From NCBI GenBank assembly GCA_002633025.1, contig NMRB01002987.1, positions 2,899-66,898 of the forward strand: a DNA stretch of 64,000 nucleotides, read 5' to 3'. This DNA comes from Notospermus geniculatus (Eukaryota > Nemertea > Pilidiophora > Heteronemertea > Lineidae). This document shows positions 1-11,535 of the stretch, one piece after another; the stretch's first letter is position 1; each line of letters starts with the position of its first letter. The notes beneath the pieces are model-generated. The model searched no databases. It worked only from the letters and a program-made list of their open reading frames with translations, and was not told where the DNA came from. The translations under genes and the position numbers were made by a program.

Positions 1-496
1 GGAGGTAAATATCAAGTTTGAGCATGCTGGGTTGTGCCGTTCCTGAGTTATAGCACTTGGAAGATTTTCAGGTTACGCCACCTGGCGGCCATATTGGATG
101 TCCGATTGGGCCGAAACTCCATAATTTTGAAGGTACCCCTCTAATACACGTTTATGCAAGATATGAAGACGCTCGGTGAAATAATGAAGAACTGTGGCAG
201 GTTCGTTACTTTTGTCGAACTTTGACCTCTGTGACCTTGAAAAGTAGGTCAAATCAAAAACCCGTTATATATGTAATGTACCCTCATTAGATACACCTAT
301 GATAAAAATTTGGAGGTGATCCTGTCATTAGTTCAGGAGTTATTGCACTTTTTGTGTTTTTGGTTTTAGCCACCTGGTGGCCAAGTCAAGAATCGAATCG
401 GACCAAAACTTGGTGTCATAGGTCATATGACCTAGGGGCATATGTGTACCAAGTTTCAGATCAATAGCCCCAGCGGTTACGAAACGTGCCCTGCTA
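1..496. other. non-coding stretch, dispersed-repeat-like
   Basis: No reading frame here looks like a gene. The text around 60-110 and 370-390 (CACCTGG.GGCC with an ATATTGG-type neighbour) resembles wording near 49790 and 32460, which suggests a dispersed repeat whose tail is the ACG-rich tract that follows. Confidence 0.4.
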
Positions 497-600
497 ACGG
501 ACGACGACGGACGACGACGGACGACGACGACGACGACGACGACGGACGACGGACGCACAACCATTGTATAAGCTCACCACAGGTGAGCTAAAAAATGTTA
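497..600 (+). repeat. (ACGGACG)n tract followed by a short hairpin and A-rich tail
   Basis: About 60 bp of ACG/ACGG units run to about 556. A perfect 8-bp stem follows (571-578 pairs with 582-589, loop ACA) and then an A run. The same order, ACG tract, hairpin, A-rich end, recurs at 49906-50006 and 50437-50527 with a different hairpin. This looks like the 3' end of a dispersed element. Confidence 0.6.
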
Positions 601-1594
601 CATCGTTATTGGACTAGGAATTCTTAAGGCGGGACAACCTCTTTTAACCAGTCTCGCTCTGTAATTTGACCATCCGGTTTCGTTGAGAGTGTTGCAAGTT
701 GTTAGTGTTATGCCGATAGGCTTTTTCAAATTTATTGATTTCTTGAACGTGATTATTTTACAGTTACTTGGTTCGTTGTTTTTCTATGTCGAGTATTTGC
801 CTACGGTTACCCCCAGGCAGCAATAATAACTGTTTAGTCAGGGGGAGAATGATGATTGACTGGAATATTTGCACACAATGTTGGCGGGGACGATGATAAC
901 TTTTCGGTACCAGACCAGATTAAGATTTGCCAGTGATAAATTCGACAAACTAAACGAATACGCCTAAAAGTGGACTGGGTAATTATAAACGACGCCAATT
1001 TCACACGATAAAGTTCTGGAAACACAGCACAGACCTACCCTTGGAATAGGTGAACCTTCTTGGCGTGGGTGGATTTGTGTCTGACGCTTCCGAAGAAGGA
1101 AGCAGTACCATACTTCCGGTCTGATGAATCCATTCAACTCTCATCGTCGGAATCATGGATGTAACCACAATACAAAAGGTATGCGGTACTAAAGTTGCTG
1201 CAATCTCACACCCAGAGATTGGTTGCGCTCGGTCAAGGTTGGATGTCACTGCACTAATCTATGGAGATTGCTAGCTACTTCACGCAATTCGTGTGAAGGG
1301 CAGCATAGTTCGATTTTAGACGCAGATGCGTTGAAATAATTGCAGTATAAAATATTATACAGAAAACTGCTTGTGACAGTGCCATAGTGGTTTACCATTT
1401 CACAAATCTTCGGCAAAAAGGCCTTCAGCAAGTAGAATTTGAATATCATGTTTTTTTTACATGTATCGACAGATAAAAGGTAGATTCACCATAGAAAGGC
1501 AGGAACACCAAGATATTTTCCAATGCGCTAGATTGATGCAGCATTGATTTCCATGAGCCCAAACTTTTCTCTAATGATCAGTAGATCTTTAAAA

Positions 1595-3207
1595 GGGCCA
1601 TTCCACGTTACGTGCGTTACAGTTCGGACACACATTTTGATGATAAATATGACAATAATTTTTTATTGCTTGGAGTTTCCATTTTGTTTAAACGTTGTTT
1701 GTGGTCCTGGGTCAGTACTCTTTCATGGAAACTCAGAAAAATTCCCCTCCCTTAGCCAACTTTTTTGCTACAGCCTGATTTTCGGCGTTACGTGCGTTAC
1801 ATTCAGACAAAAATTAAATGTTGTCACTTTTTTCAAATCCTCAAAAGTCTGTGAAGTGTGCAACTGAGTGCATTTCTTTTGATTATGATTTGAATACCCA
1901 GTATATCAGGTTGTCATATCAGGTATTGTTTGGGATTTAAGAAACACTGATATCTTTTGATGGGGGAATTCCAGCGTTACGTGCGTTACAAAAAAAAGTT
2001 ACGTGCGTTACACGTCCGAACTGGGTATGAACAAATCAATTCCTGGGGCATGTTATGAACATTCAGTGATTTGTTTTATCTTGAAAACAAATATTTTCAC
2101 AAAATACAGTAGTTTAGGAGTCCATAAAATGGGTTCAGGTAGGAAGTTCTTTGATACCAAGGAAACTGCAAGAAGCCATTCTTACTGAGACCATTTTCTG
2201 TTCTGAAACCATGTTGTTTTTAAGTAAGGGCTCTGTACAAGTCTTCTATAATGGAACATTGTGGGGGAAAGCCCCAGCATACCCAAATCCTCTATGCAGC
2301 AGAGAGGACTGATTCTCAGGGTCAGTCGGTTTCATTCAGGATCAGTCAATTTTATTCAGACAAGTAAAGTTTTGCTCCTATTACCAAATTGCCAAATTCT
2401 GTTCATTATTCTCACTTTATATTTCACATTTGACACTTAAGGCATTCATGTAGGCCTATATGTTATTTATTCGTACTTTCGAGATGGAAACCTCAGAGAC
2501 AGAATGATGGCAACCAAAAATATGGCCAAGGACTTCAATGAATTCAATTCTGTTGTATAAATCAAATGTGAACATGCACACAAGCAAAAAGCAGAGAGAG
2601 AAAACACAATGATTGTCACTTTCTGTGAAAAATGACCTTTATGTTTTCGTAACGCATGTAACGTTACGTGCGTTACACATCTCCCAGGCAAATTTCCATT
2701 GAGATAATATGAAAATCCCAGTGATTTCTTTGGTTTTTATTGTTCGTTGACCCAATCTACCTTTGAATATGAGAAATGAAGGCCAAATATGGTCAGTTTT
2801 TTTCTCTACACATAAAAAAGGGTATTTTTTGTTACGTGCGTTACACAGACAATTTACCTAAACCTTTATCGGATTTTTTTCAAAATACATTAGTAAATCA
2901 GACATTCAGTGACTATCATTGCTTAATGTACACCTCTACTCAGTAGAAGACTGTGTGACTCGGTAATTTTTGGGTTGGAAATGACAGTTAAGTGAGAAAA
3001 CATATACATCATTGTTTTTGCCTTTTTTTCGAATCATGAAAGTGGCTTATGTTTAATGATGCGGCAGGATGGCATAAGTGAAAATGTCAAACTTAATTTA
3101 TCATTTTCTACTGGTTTAGATGTCTAAGTTTCCAAAAAAATGTATCCCATGGACATATTTCAAAATTTTATTTTTCTGACCCAGGATCACTTTGCGTGGA
3201 ATGGCCC
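1595..3207. mobile_element. non-autonomous DNA element with six internal 15-mers
   Basis: The ends form an inverted repeat: GGGCCATTCCACG at 1595 and its complement ending at 3207. Inside, the 15-mer GTTACGTGCGTTACA occurs exactly at 1607, 1787, 1976, 1998, 2663 and 2831, always on the + strand. The first copy abuts the left end. No transposase frame is visible. AAAA flanks both ends, so a short target duplication is possible but not provable. The repeated motif could be a subterminal transposase-binding site, which is inference. Confidence 0.6.
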
Positions 3208-3543
3208 AAAAGGCCATAAAATACACCTGAAAAGTAGTAGTTGTTATCAGGTCTTATATTTTACGTGGCGATTCAGTGTTTATCGATGTAAAGATTGACA
3301 GTGTTGTATTTCTCCCTTGTGTATGTCATGTATGTGGTATTTGTCCCTCTCCTCGTCCCAGAGATGACGCATGCGCAATCACAGTTAGGTCTCACAATCC
3401 AGTGGGCCGCTCGGACGAACACAGGTTATACTTGTACATGGAGAGGCCGTCATGTTCTAATCTAATGCATGTCATGATGATTATGATGCCATAATCCTAA
3501 GGATTTTTAGATTAGCTTGCACACAATTTCATTCATTTTTTAG

Positions 3544-4611
3544 GCTGATATATATGTTTACGAAAAAGAAGGAAACAGTAGGACCCCATCTCCAGAAAAT
3601 ATTGCCATATTTTATTCGGTCTTGAAATTCTATTATGAAGTCGTTCCTTATGTACAGAAAATAGGCTTACCTACAGTAATGATATCTGGAATTATATTGA
3701 ATTCGTTGACAATAGTCGTGGTAAGTCGAAGTAACATTGGCCAGGAGTCAACTAGAATATTGCTCATAGTTCTAGCATTATCTGATACAGCTGTGTTTTT
3801 CTGTCAACCCCTACAAGAAATTTTAAACAAGTCGGGTGATGCGTTCCCTCAAGCTAATATTTTATCCTCATGGTCTGACGCAGCCTGTCCTCTCTTCTCG
3901 TTTTTCTCTGTTATCATCCCGTCCTCTGCTCATTGGATGGTCGTACTGGTCACTCTTGAGAGATGGATATCTGTTACATACCCTTTCAAGGCCAGGGTCC
4001 TCTGTACGAGAAAATGGACGTATGTGGCTATTATGAGTGTGCTAATGCTGCATTTTGCTGCTTTTGGAATTGACTTGTTCCTAAAACGGCGGGTGGTGTT
4101 CTGGTTACCATTAGAAGGCCGAAAAAAGATATGCCAAAAACTTTCGTACCCAAGCCTGGTATGGTCATTGGCTGTAAAACTATCCAATTCATTAAATGTC
4201 CTTGATGGCATCATTTCTTTCTGCCTCCCATTTGTTATTATCGCCCTATGTAATGGCTGTATCGTACACAATGTCATCAGAAGTCGGGAGAAGCGACGAC
4301 ATTTGCAGAAGTTACCACGATCGACGACGAGCGAAACCAGCATGACTATCATGGTGTTGGTTGTTAGTTCAGCTTTCTTAGTGTTTGTGTCTCCGCTTGC
4401 TCTGACTAAAATCATGACGGCGGGAAATCTCACGAGCGCGGATATTTTAGGGCCAGTTACTCACGCTATAGTCTCATTTATTTTACTGCCAGTTGCTGAG
4501 ATTCCCAATGCTATCAATCACAGCAGTAATTTTATCTTTTATTGTATTTGCGGGAGACAATTCAGACAGGCTTTTTATAAAATGTTAAATTGTCAACGGA
4601 TAGGAAAGTAA
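3544..4611 (+). CDS. rhodopsin-class G-protein-coupled receptor, last coding exon (5' incomplete)
   Basis: The frame is open from just after a TTTTTTAG acceptor (AG at 3542-3543) to TAA at 4609-4611, about 355 codons. There is no in-frame ATG before the first membrane segment, so the N-terminus must lie in an upstream exon that I could not place. Seven hydrophobic segments are readable. TM1 has the conserved Asn (GIILNS). TM2 has LALSD. A Cys precedes TM3 (DAACP), and TM3 ends in ERW, a DRY variant, followed by ISVTYPF. TM6 lacks the usual CWxP. TM7 ends NFIFYC, followed by GRQFRQAF, as in FMRFamide/peptide-receptor-like invertebrate receptors. The role would be plasma-membrane signalling with an unknown ligand, probably a peptide. 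Class assignment is firm, ligand family is inference. Confidence 0.85.
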   Translation, partial: ADIYVYEKEGNSRTPSPENIAIFYSVLKFYYEVVPYVQKIGLPTVMISGIILNSLTIVVVSRSNIGQESTRILLIVLALSDTAVFFCQPLQEILNKSGDAFPQANILSSWSDAACPLFSFFSVIIPSSAHWMVVLVTLERWISVTYPFKARVLCTRKWTYVAIMSVLMLHFAAFGIDLFLKRRVVFWLPLEGRKKICQKLSYPSLVWSLAVKLSNSLNVLDGIISFCLPFVIIALCNGCIVHNVIRSREKRRHLQKLPRSTTSETSMTIMVLVVSSAFLVFVSPLALTKIMTAGNLTSADILGPVTHAIVSFILLPVAEIPNAINHSSNFIFYCICGRQFRQAFYKMLNCQRIGK

Positions 4612-4669
4612 CGAGACACTTAGAATTATGCAGTGTTCATTGGCACAAGGATTTGGTCCGATTCAGGGC

Positions 4670-4770
4670 CCATGTTCCCGAAGCCTTCGTTAGGTTAACG
4701 ATGTCGTTAAAACTGGTAAAATGCATAGCGTAACGACATCGTTAACCTAACGATGGCTTCGGGAACATGG
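4670..4770. mobile_element. short palindromic MITE, GTTCCCGAAGCC family
   Basis: Near-perfect inverted arms of about 40 bp begin CCATGTTCCCGAAGCC and end with the complement, with TAACGATGTCGTTA further in. The terminal core GTTCCCGAAGCC is shared with the larger element at 11969-12363. Confidence 0.75.
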
Positions 4771-4968
4771 CTCCAGGTCCGTAAAAAATCGATCATAAGC
4801 CTATTCAGACTTTTGCGTTGTCGTATCCGGAAAACTAGGGATAAACGGACTGAAAACTGACCGGATCCGTGCGCCAATGAACCCTGCTTTAGATGAGGTC
4901 TTTTAATGCATTCGTTCTATACAGGGAAAAAAGGAGGTACGGGAGAATCCCACTTTCCTCTGGGCCTA

Positions 4969-4974
4969 AATAAA
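4969..4974 (+). promoter_or_regulatory. candidate polyadenylation signal (AATAAA) for the GPCR
   Basis: It lies about 360 nt after the receptor stop codon within overlapping AATAAA units. A small palindromic element (4670-4770) lies between, so the 3' UTR may contain it. Confidence 0.35.
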
Positions 4975-5488
4975 TAAATAATCAGTACAGTAACGTTATT
5001 CACTGACTGACCACTCCTCCGGCAGTAAGTCAGGATACGCATTGAGACTTACATCGTATCATGTTTTTCTTCGTCAGAATATGGAGCGCCATCTCACATA
5101 TTTATTCTGATATTGCGAGGTATACTGGCAACTTTTCGTTTCGTGTGGTTGATTCAAGAATGCCACGACATCAAGCGGATAGTTGTTTGTGTACGTCCCG
5201 TTATCTAACACTGAGGACTATGGGCGGTTATATCCGCAAATAAAGACGTTACAAAATAAATTTGTTGTGTATCTTACTTGCAATACATATCAGAATTAGA
5301 TTTTCATGCCAACCGATCGGCCCGTGTAGGACCCCTTTAAACATGTTTAAAGGGCCACTGTATCCTTCCCTATGCTGCGATACCACGATTATGGAGACCT
5401 CTATTGACAATGTTCTAAAACTTCCGTTTATCAACCTCGCCCCATGTAGAGTAACTCTTCCACGTGTGCATTGTATTGTAAACACACA

Positions 5489-5628
5489 GGGCCGTATTCA
5501 AAACGGTTGTTTTTAAAAACGTAGACGCGTGTGACCTTGTCAAATGCATGGTGGAAGTGTGTGCATTTAGTGAAGTTACACGCGTCTAAGTCTTAATCGC
5601 GCGATGATCACCATTTTTAAATACGGCC
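5489..5628. mobile_element. GGGCC-type palindromic MITE
   Basis: It begins GGGCCGTATTC and ends ATACGGCC. Internal text (ACGCGTGT..., TGCATGGTGGAAGTG, GAAGTTACACGCGTCTAAG) matches the elements at 48842-48968 and 60287-60413, in inverted orientation for part of it. Confidence 0.65.
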
Positions 5629-6912
5629 ACATTCTCCAAACACTGGGGCGAATAGCAAAACTACGGTTTTGGAGATTTAATGCAATCGCCGCCGGTGGCG
5701 GCGACTGTCGGCAAAACGACACCTTTCTTTGTCGCGGCCGTGAGGCTCCCCCAGTTCCATTGCAAATTTCAGCCCCCCCAGACGACATCCATAGGCAAAA
5801 CGCTCCGACGCCCCTGTGAAATCCTCCGTAGAATGACAGATGCATGGATGACTCGTGCGCATGGCGGTGCGTGGTGGTTCAATCCGTCCAGGATGATTGT
5901 TCCAAAAGTACCGGTAGCTAATCAAAAATACAGCACACAAAGTATTGTCACTCCAAACTAGCACGATCGAATCATTGTTCAGATCTTCCTAAATATCTTG
6001 ATGTCTTCTGTTGATGATACATCCCCACGTGTATTTACGACGATTCAGATGAAAGTAGGCTAGGCCTAATTCGAAAATGTCAGCATGTGCATGACCATGT
6101 GACATGTGTGACATGCATGATGTGCAAATCACACCAGCGCCAACGCTCAGGACGAATTCTGTCTCCGCCGGGCGGTCCTCCGACGGCACGGGGTCTTCGG
6201 GGAAGCGCGATGCGCCAACAGGGCGTGTACACCAATGAACACTGTGGTGATTCGTACACTGACAAGAGCACCGTACCACGTCAACAGAAAATTAACTTGC
6301 ACTCAAGTCCTTGGCAAGGGCGTTGGCTGGTGTGAGCCTGGGGAGGTGCACATTTTTGTGAAAGCGGAACTTCTCCCGCAGCAAGCGTAGGCATGAAGTT
6401 TCACAGTATGCTGAAGGGTATGAAAGGTGTGCTCCGGAGGGTTCTGGGGCGGCCCCCACAGAAAATTTTGGAATCTAGATGCTGTGAGACGTGATTTCAG
6501 CGCTATTCTTAGCCAAAATTACACGATTACAAGGTTGATTTTTTCTGCTTGCCCAGAGCGGAACTTGTTCTTACTGCTGCGAGAGGGGTGCACGTGCACC
6601 CAGTGCACCCCCCCCCCCCCCCCACGCCCCTGCTGAGTACCGGTACCGGTACTAATGAAGAGGCCTGCACGTGACGTAACTCCGGAAAATTTGACCATGG
6701 CCACTGAGCAAACATGATCCATGTAGCTGCACTACATGGGGCGAGGTTGATAAGGGGTAGTTTAACAACTTTATCAAATTAAGGGGTCGCCCTAAACGCG
6801 GGTATCGTAGCGTAGGGATGCAATACTGAGGCCCTTTAAAGGGACCCTGCAGACAACCTCCTCATAGGCATTTTGATGTTTTCATACACCGATCGACAGC
6901 ACCGTAGGCCTA

Positions 6913-7071
6913 CTATAGAGGCTATGCACGTGACGTCATCAGCCAGCGTGACGCCATGTTGGATGGAACTGCGCAGCGCTTTTGACGGTTTTTACCTGCG
7001 CAGTTCCATCCAGCGTGGCGTCATACCCATTGATGACGTCATTTGATGACGTCAGTGCATAGCCTCTATAG
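6913..7071. mobile_element. palindromic MITE with TGACGTCA motifs
   Basis: Arms read CTATAGAGGCTATGCA on the left and TGCATAGCCTCTATAG on the right. Further in are GACGTCA boxes and a second inner inverted repeat (AACTGCGCAG... / CTGCGCAGTT...). Confidence 0.75.
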
Positions 7072-7122
7072 GCAGCAAAACAATGCTTTTCTAGGCCTTT
7101 AACCTGAATAAGTATGAATAAT

Positions 7123-7719
7123 GCCTTAGGTCACATAATCCACTCCGGGGCCCGTGCGGCGAGTAAAAACAGACATTTTGGCCAATTTCCGCCAATTTCG
7201 TACGGTGCCCGGCCGGTTCCCTCACGGTTGCCACGGGCACCGGGACATTTTTCACCAGCCGTACGGGCGCCGCATAGATTAGCTGGCTGCTCCCAACTCT
7301 CCCCGCATTTTCGTCTGAGCGGTAGGCCGCAGAAAGCCCGTAGAAGGCCCCAGTGTCCCCTACACGGGTCCTGTGCGGGCTCCTGCCGGTGACCGGGCGG
7401 GCTTCGCACGACTTTTTCTGCCAATTCTCGTGAAAAAAGTTTGACGGCCGCCTTGCGGTTCTCAGGGGTGCCGCACGGCCCCCGGCCGGGCCCAACCGGG
7501 CGCCTCGCGGCGCATCTGTTCATCGGACGGAGCCCGGAAGCTTACCACACGGCATCCGGTCGGCACCTTACGAATTGTTGACGGGCGTCTTGCGATTAAT
7601 ATGTGACCACACACACCGTAGACATGAAAATCGTAATGGACCCGTACGGTCTCTGAAATCCACGGCAAGCCGCCGGGTGGGGAAAATCGTACGGGGCCCG
7701 GTGGATATGTGACCTAGGC
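7123..7719. mobile_element. GC-rich MITE-like element, about 600 bp
   Basis: Imperfect terminal inverted repeats: the left end has AGGTCACATAATCCAC then GGGGCCCGTGCGG. The right end, read on the other strand, has AGGTCACATATCCAC then GGGCCCCGTACG. Open frames on both strands inside it are by-products of GC richness. Confidence 0.6.
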
Positions 7720-7741
7720 TTTAAAACGCTGATTTCGCTAA

Positions 7742-7763
7742 ACGCCCTTTGTGAAATCGGCCC
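7742..7763. repeat. orphan end of a GGGCC-type MITE
   Basis: Reads as the right terminus of the family seen complete at 60287-60413 (CCCTTTGTGAAATCGGCCC). No partner end is visible nearby. Confidence 0.45.
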
Positions 7764-7769
7764 ACAGTG

Positions 7770-9855
7770 GACCTGACAACAGAAACTATTTTATGTGACA
7801 AGAATTCATTTCACAAATAGACAAAAGATCCATTAAATAAATCACACAGGCAGTAATTGTTGTGACGAACAATGATACAGTTTTATACTCGTATTGTATC
7901 AATGGCCTTCGATCAGCAGTTAAAAGTTCATCCATAAAAGATTGGCAAAAGGCTTTTTATATATAGGCCTACAGCTTGAAATCGAGAGCTAGCTCATTCA
8001 GCATGAAACTCCTGACGAGTTGAAATCATGAGATGGGTATAGGCCTATGCACTTTCTCCAGTAGGGCCTATTACCAGCGCTTCATATGTTTGGACCATGT
8101 GAATGAATTTTCTGGACATCAACAAACACATTCCATTTGGCGATTCATGTCTTTTCCTCCACCATCTATAATAATGCTGGAAATCGGCTCAATAAAGTCA
8201 CACTTCGAAGCTTTGTTTTGCCTCGAAATTCGGCATGGTAATAGAGGATACCATATCCTGATGCAACAGGTGGTTGATTTTGCGAAAAGAACTTTGTTGT
8301 GGTCGCAATTTTACTTTTTTTAGCAGTGTTGTTCGATTGCTTTCTAAATTCTCCCTACTGCACCCCATTGGATGCTGGATCCACCTATTCCACCAGGGCC
8401 GGGCATTCCATCCTCGGTCGTCACGGGTACTTGCTAGTTTTCATTATTGCCAGTGATCTCAATGCTATGGAGAAGGAAATGACAACTGAGAGGCCAGCAG
8501 GAGAAGAGAATCCTCCCAACAAGGACGAAAATATCATCGTGATATCATACACTTACGTGTTTTTTCGATACGAAGAGTTTATTTTGACTGCAAGTATCGA
8601 GTCTGAACTTAACCAGCAAGGCCTTACGGCGAGGGACAAACTTACTTCTGTTCTTATACACGTATATTACACGGCGTCAAACCCGGTTGGAATTTGCCAG
8701 GGGTATGGATTCCACTACAGGCTAACACACTGTTCACCTGTGTGGGGTCTTTTACTTGCCCTGGCATAGACACTCAAGTACAAGGGGCCACGACTTTACC
8801 GCACCTATTAAAAGGAGATGCCATTTTTCTCTTACTGTTTAACATTCGGAACTTCCGAAGGCAACTGCTCGGCAATTTCCGTAGACACTTGCATTTCCCC
8901 TCGGACACAATTCCAAGGCAGCAATCTTGAACGCGCAACGATTTCAATGCGTTCCTGGTGGTTTGGATGCGGTCGCCTCATCACACCTGCAGCTCCTACG
9001 CACTATGTCACACAGAAACGTTGCGTTATTGGATCAATAATTGGCAGATTGGATGAGACACCGGTACGTTTATATATAATATGCCTCAACTTATCCAGCA
9101 AATAAGGTTGAACATCTTAACAGGCCAAAACTCTGCCAAAATAGTCCCACGGTCGGTCACGTATGGCTGCCTTGGACTTGTGTCCGAGGTGAAATGCGCC
9201 GCCCAGTGGACAGATAAGCAGTTCGCCTCAGGTCGTTCCGAATGACTGTTTGAGTACTGGGGGAGACCCTTGTCGAGTTCGGTGGGAAAAGGATAAAATG
9301 CAAGAAATGTGGCACCACGAAGTATGGCTGGGAGTACAGTTCGACATCAAATTTCCTACAGCAACACTACTATCGGTGTAACGTTTTTGAATGTTCCCCA
9401 TCTGTGAGTGTTTCCCTACTATTGTCTGACGGAATAAGCTGCGACTTGACAATAGGAGACCCAGAGAAATGTGTCGGTCTATCTGCCAGCGTGTCCAATC
9501 ATAAGGGGAAACCTGACATACGGAAACACTGGCAGATATAACACCGTCACACGTCCAAAGCATTCAACAGCCGGGTGCACCGCAAACATTTCGCAAGCGA
9601 AATAACCGATTGCATGTTAGAGACACGTGACACCAAGGGTGACAGTCTCATCCTGATTGGTTCACAGCTATTTGTTTTCTGCATGTCCTGGTTGGAGGAT
9701 AGACCCCACGACCTTTTCCGTGTCAAACAGAATATTTACATGTAAGTGCCTTTTACTCGATATTATCTATGATAAATGGAGAAAACTGGGTTTTAAAGAT
9801 CTACTTTTACCTTTTACCCCGCGCTGATTGGTCAGTTCCTGGCACGTGACCATCT
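7770..9855. other. no supportable gene
   Basis: Two open stretches (8322-8769 and 8818-9105, + strand) have plausible amino-acid composition. The first runs into a SINE fragment (about 8733-8790, the TCTTTTACTTGCCCT wording found in other SINE copies) and neither matches a family I recognise. Confidence 0.4.
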
Positions 9856-9994
9856 GACATCTGAACTGGAGAGGTGCCGTCCGTCTTTGCACGCGCTGCA
9901 CTTTGTTTAAGGCTGAGATGCATGGCACTTGTTATCACATCTGATGTCGTCAAATCTGTTTGTCAGATGAGGAAAAGGAAAGGGAAATGCTTGG
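9856..9994 (+). pseudogene. broken PAN/apple-like exon, copy 1
   Basis: DNA-level copy of the exon at 10304-10558. Shared text includes ACGCGCTGCACTTTGTTT-like wording and the peptide DVVK(S/F)VCQ with KGKCL. The first conserved Cys of the ACAALC motif is Arg here (ARAALC). Similarity stops abruptly at about 9994, where palindromic repeat sequence begins, so the end of the domain is missing. It is probably a relic exon. Confidence 0.5.
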
Positions 9995-10096
9995 TGTACA
10001 CTACATGTAGGTTGCAAGTTGCTGCAACCTGCAACTTATTGCAGTCTACCTGTGACGTTTACACATAGTAACATCCAGTTGCAACAAATTGCATAC

Positions 10097-10170
10097 CGGT
10101 TTACACATGCAACTTTGATGACATTTTTTGGCATCATCAGGTTTATGCAACAAGTTGCATGTGTAAACCG
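10097..10170. mobile_element. small palindrome, GTTTACACATGCAACTT arms
   Basis: The left arm at 10097 reads CGGTTTACACATGCAACTT and its complement ends at 10170. Related GTTGCA words fill 10010-10095, so the insertion that interrupts PAN copy 1 may be larger than this core. Confidence 0.55.
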
Positions 10171-10303
10171 CTCTTTAAAATATGAAGTTAGATTATGCAC
10201 CCAGGTCTCACCGCCTGGGGACTCCCTAGGTCACTAATATTTGTTGGCCGTACTCATAAACTTAGACTTTTCCCTGTTGGCCAAGTATGCCATGTGACGG
10301 ACC

Positions 10304-10558
10304 ATGGCCAGCATGATAAAGAGCGAGAACTTCGAATTCGTGGCACGCGATTGGGGCATCATGAAACCAGACATCGGATTTGTAGAGGTGAAATCCATCC
10401 TGGCATGCGCTGCACTTTGTTTCACATTAAAATGTTCGACACTCGTCAACATGCCTGATGTCGTCAAATTTGTTTGTCAGTTGAGTAGAAAGAAAGGAAA
10501 ATGCCTGGAAAAGAGCGAAGCTTTTCGAATCACAGGCTCCCGGATGTACCAAAAGAAG
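10304..10558 (+). CDS. PAN/apple-like domain exon, copy 2 (partial gene)
   Basis: About 85 codons read as a PAN domain. An aromatic start (ENFEFV) is followed by DIGFVEV, then the helix KSILACAALCFTLKC, then FVCQLS, KGKCLEK and MYQKK. The spacing of the four Cys is typical of PAN/apple modules of secreted or cell-surface proteins, which bind proteins or carbohydrates. The start is uncertain: an ATG at 10304 overlaps a CCAG that could be an acceptor. The exon could end at 10558 with a GC donor (AAG|GCAAGT), phase 0. The next phase-0 acceptor found is at 12614, before the unrecognised exon at 12615. Joining the two is inference. Confidence 0.5.
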
Positions 10559-10789
10559 GCAAGTACATTGTACACGTAGGCCTACATGTACCTTTTGGGT
10601 TCCCTGTGTGATACTTGTCAAGTGTGACCAGTGGATGGTGCTTTGACCTCCTCTGGCTGTATACGTCCGCCATCTTGAAATAAGCTATGACGTCACCGTC
10701 CTATCTTCTTTGGTATTACACGTGGTTACTACTCTGTCGTATTTTTGTATTTTTCGACCTGGGCCGAAGTCAAACTATTATTCGCACTG

Positions 10790-11140
10790 GTAAGTATGGA
10801 AGAGGTCATCTCAAGTTACTCATGTTCGTCTCTTGTATTGGGTCGTTTACTTGCCCTTGGAAAGGAACAAGGTACAAGGCACCATGGCCTACTATTCCAC
10901 GTGACACAAGGTACGGTGAACCAGACAGTAGTTGACCCCCACATGGCGTAGTAGCTGGCCAGTGGACGTTTGTACTTGCATAGGTCCATTAATGGGGAAG
11001 ATCACAAGGCTGGTCAAAATGATAATATCGGCCCTAAATGATTAGGGCCTATTATGCAAGTACAAACGTCCACAGGTCAGTTACTATGTGGGGGTCAGAT
11101 GCTGTCCAGTTCAACGTACAAGGCACCACGGCTTACTGCC
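10790..11140 (-). mobile_element. SINE fragment split by a palindromic insertion
   Basis: The two parts (10790-10931 and 11099-11140) carry the same wording as the body of the SINE copies at 29855-30072 and 54320-54565 (AAGAGG.CATCTCAA, TTTACTTGCCCTTGGAAAG, GTACAAGGCACCA). The tRNA-like head is absent. Confidence 0.6.
10932..11098. mobile_element. palindromic MITE nested in a SINE
   Basis: The left arm contains TTGACCCCCACAT then GTGGACGTTTGTACTTGCAT. The right arm is the imperfect complement. Its position inside a SINE makes it the younger insertion. Confidence 0.65.
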
Positions 11141-11495
11141 CCATCAGGGGCGGATAGAGACGGAGGGGGGTTCTGGGGCTTGGAACCCCCGTCGGCGACC
11201 AAAGGTGAAAAAAAATTATCGCTATTAAAATATCAAGCATCTCGCTTGTGGCGTAGCCCCCGCCCGAGTCTGTGATGTAATCATGGTGACAGTCGTTGCA
11301 TCCATGTTTCGACGAAACTCTATTCCCCTGCTTGGGACAACTGTTGGCCTACAATATATTGATACTGCATTGTTAATTGTACCTTTGCACTGTTCTGAAA
11401 TGTCTAAGTGGCGTGGGATCTGACAGGCTGAGGTTGCCAGTAAGAACAGGACGATCACATTGTTCAACAAATGATAAAAGGTTTATAGGCCCTGA

Positions 11496-11535
11496 TAAGT
11501 ATGGAAGAGGCCATCTCAATCTACATGTAATCATG
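11496..11535 (-). mobile_element. short SINE tail fragment
   Basis: CCCTGATAAGTATGGAAGAG then GCCATCTCAA matches the far end of the SINE copy at 54320-54565. The open frame that continues to 11856 therefore begins in repeat sequence. Confidence 0.5.

Noticed and set aside
5576-5964. Four overlapping frames of about 90 codons on both strands
   Set aside because: They mirror each other, overlap the end of a MITE and show no domain.
7091-7523. Overlapping 130-codon frames on both strands
   Set aside because: They lie inside a GC-rich MITE (7123-7719) where stop codons are rare by composition.
8299-8769. Open frame of 156 codons with a hydrophobic start
   Set aside because: The start is not ATG, the last part is a SINE fragment, and no domain is visible. 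The portion after a possible acceptor at 8321 could still be an exon, but I cannot support it.
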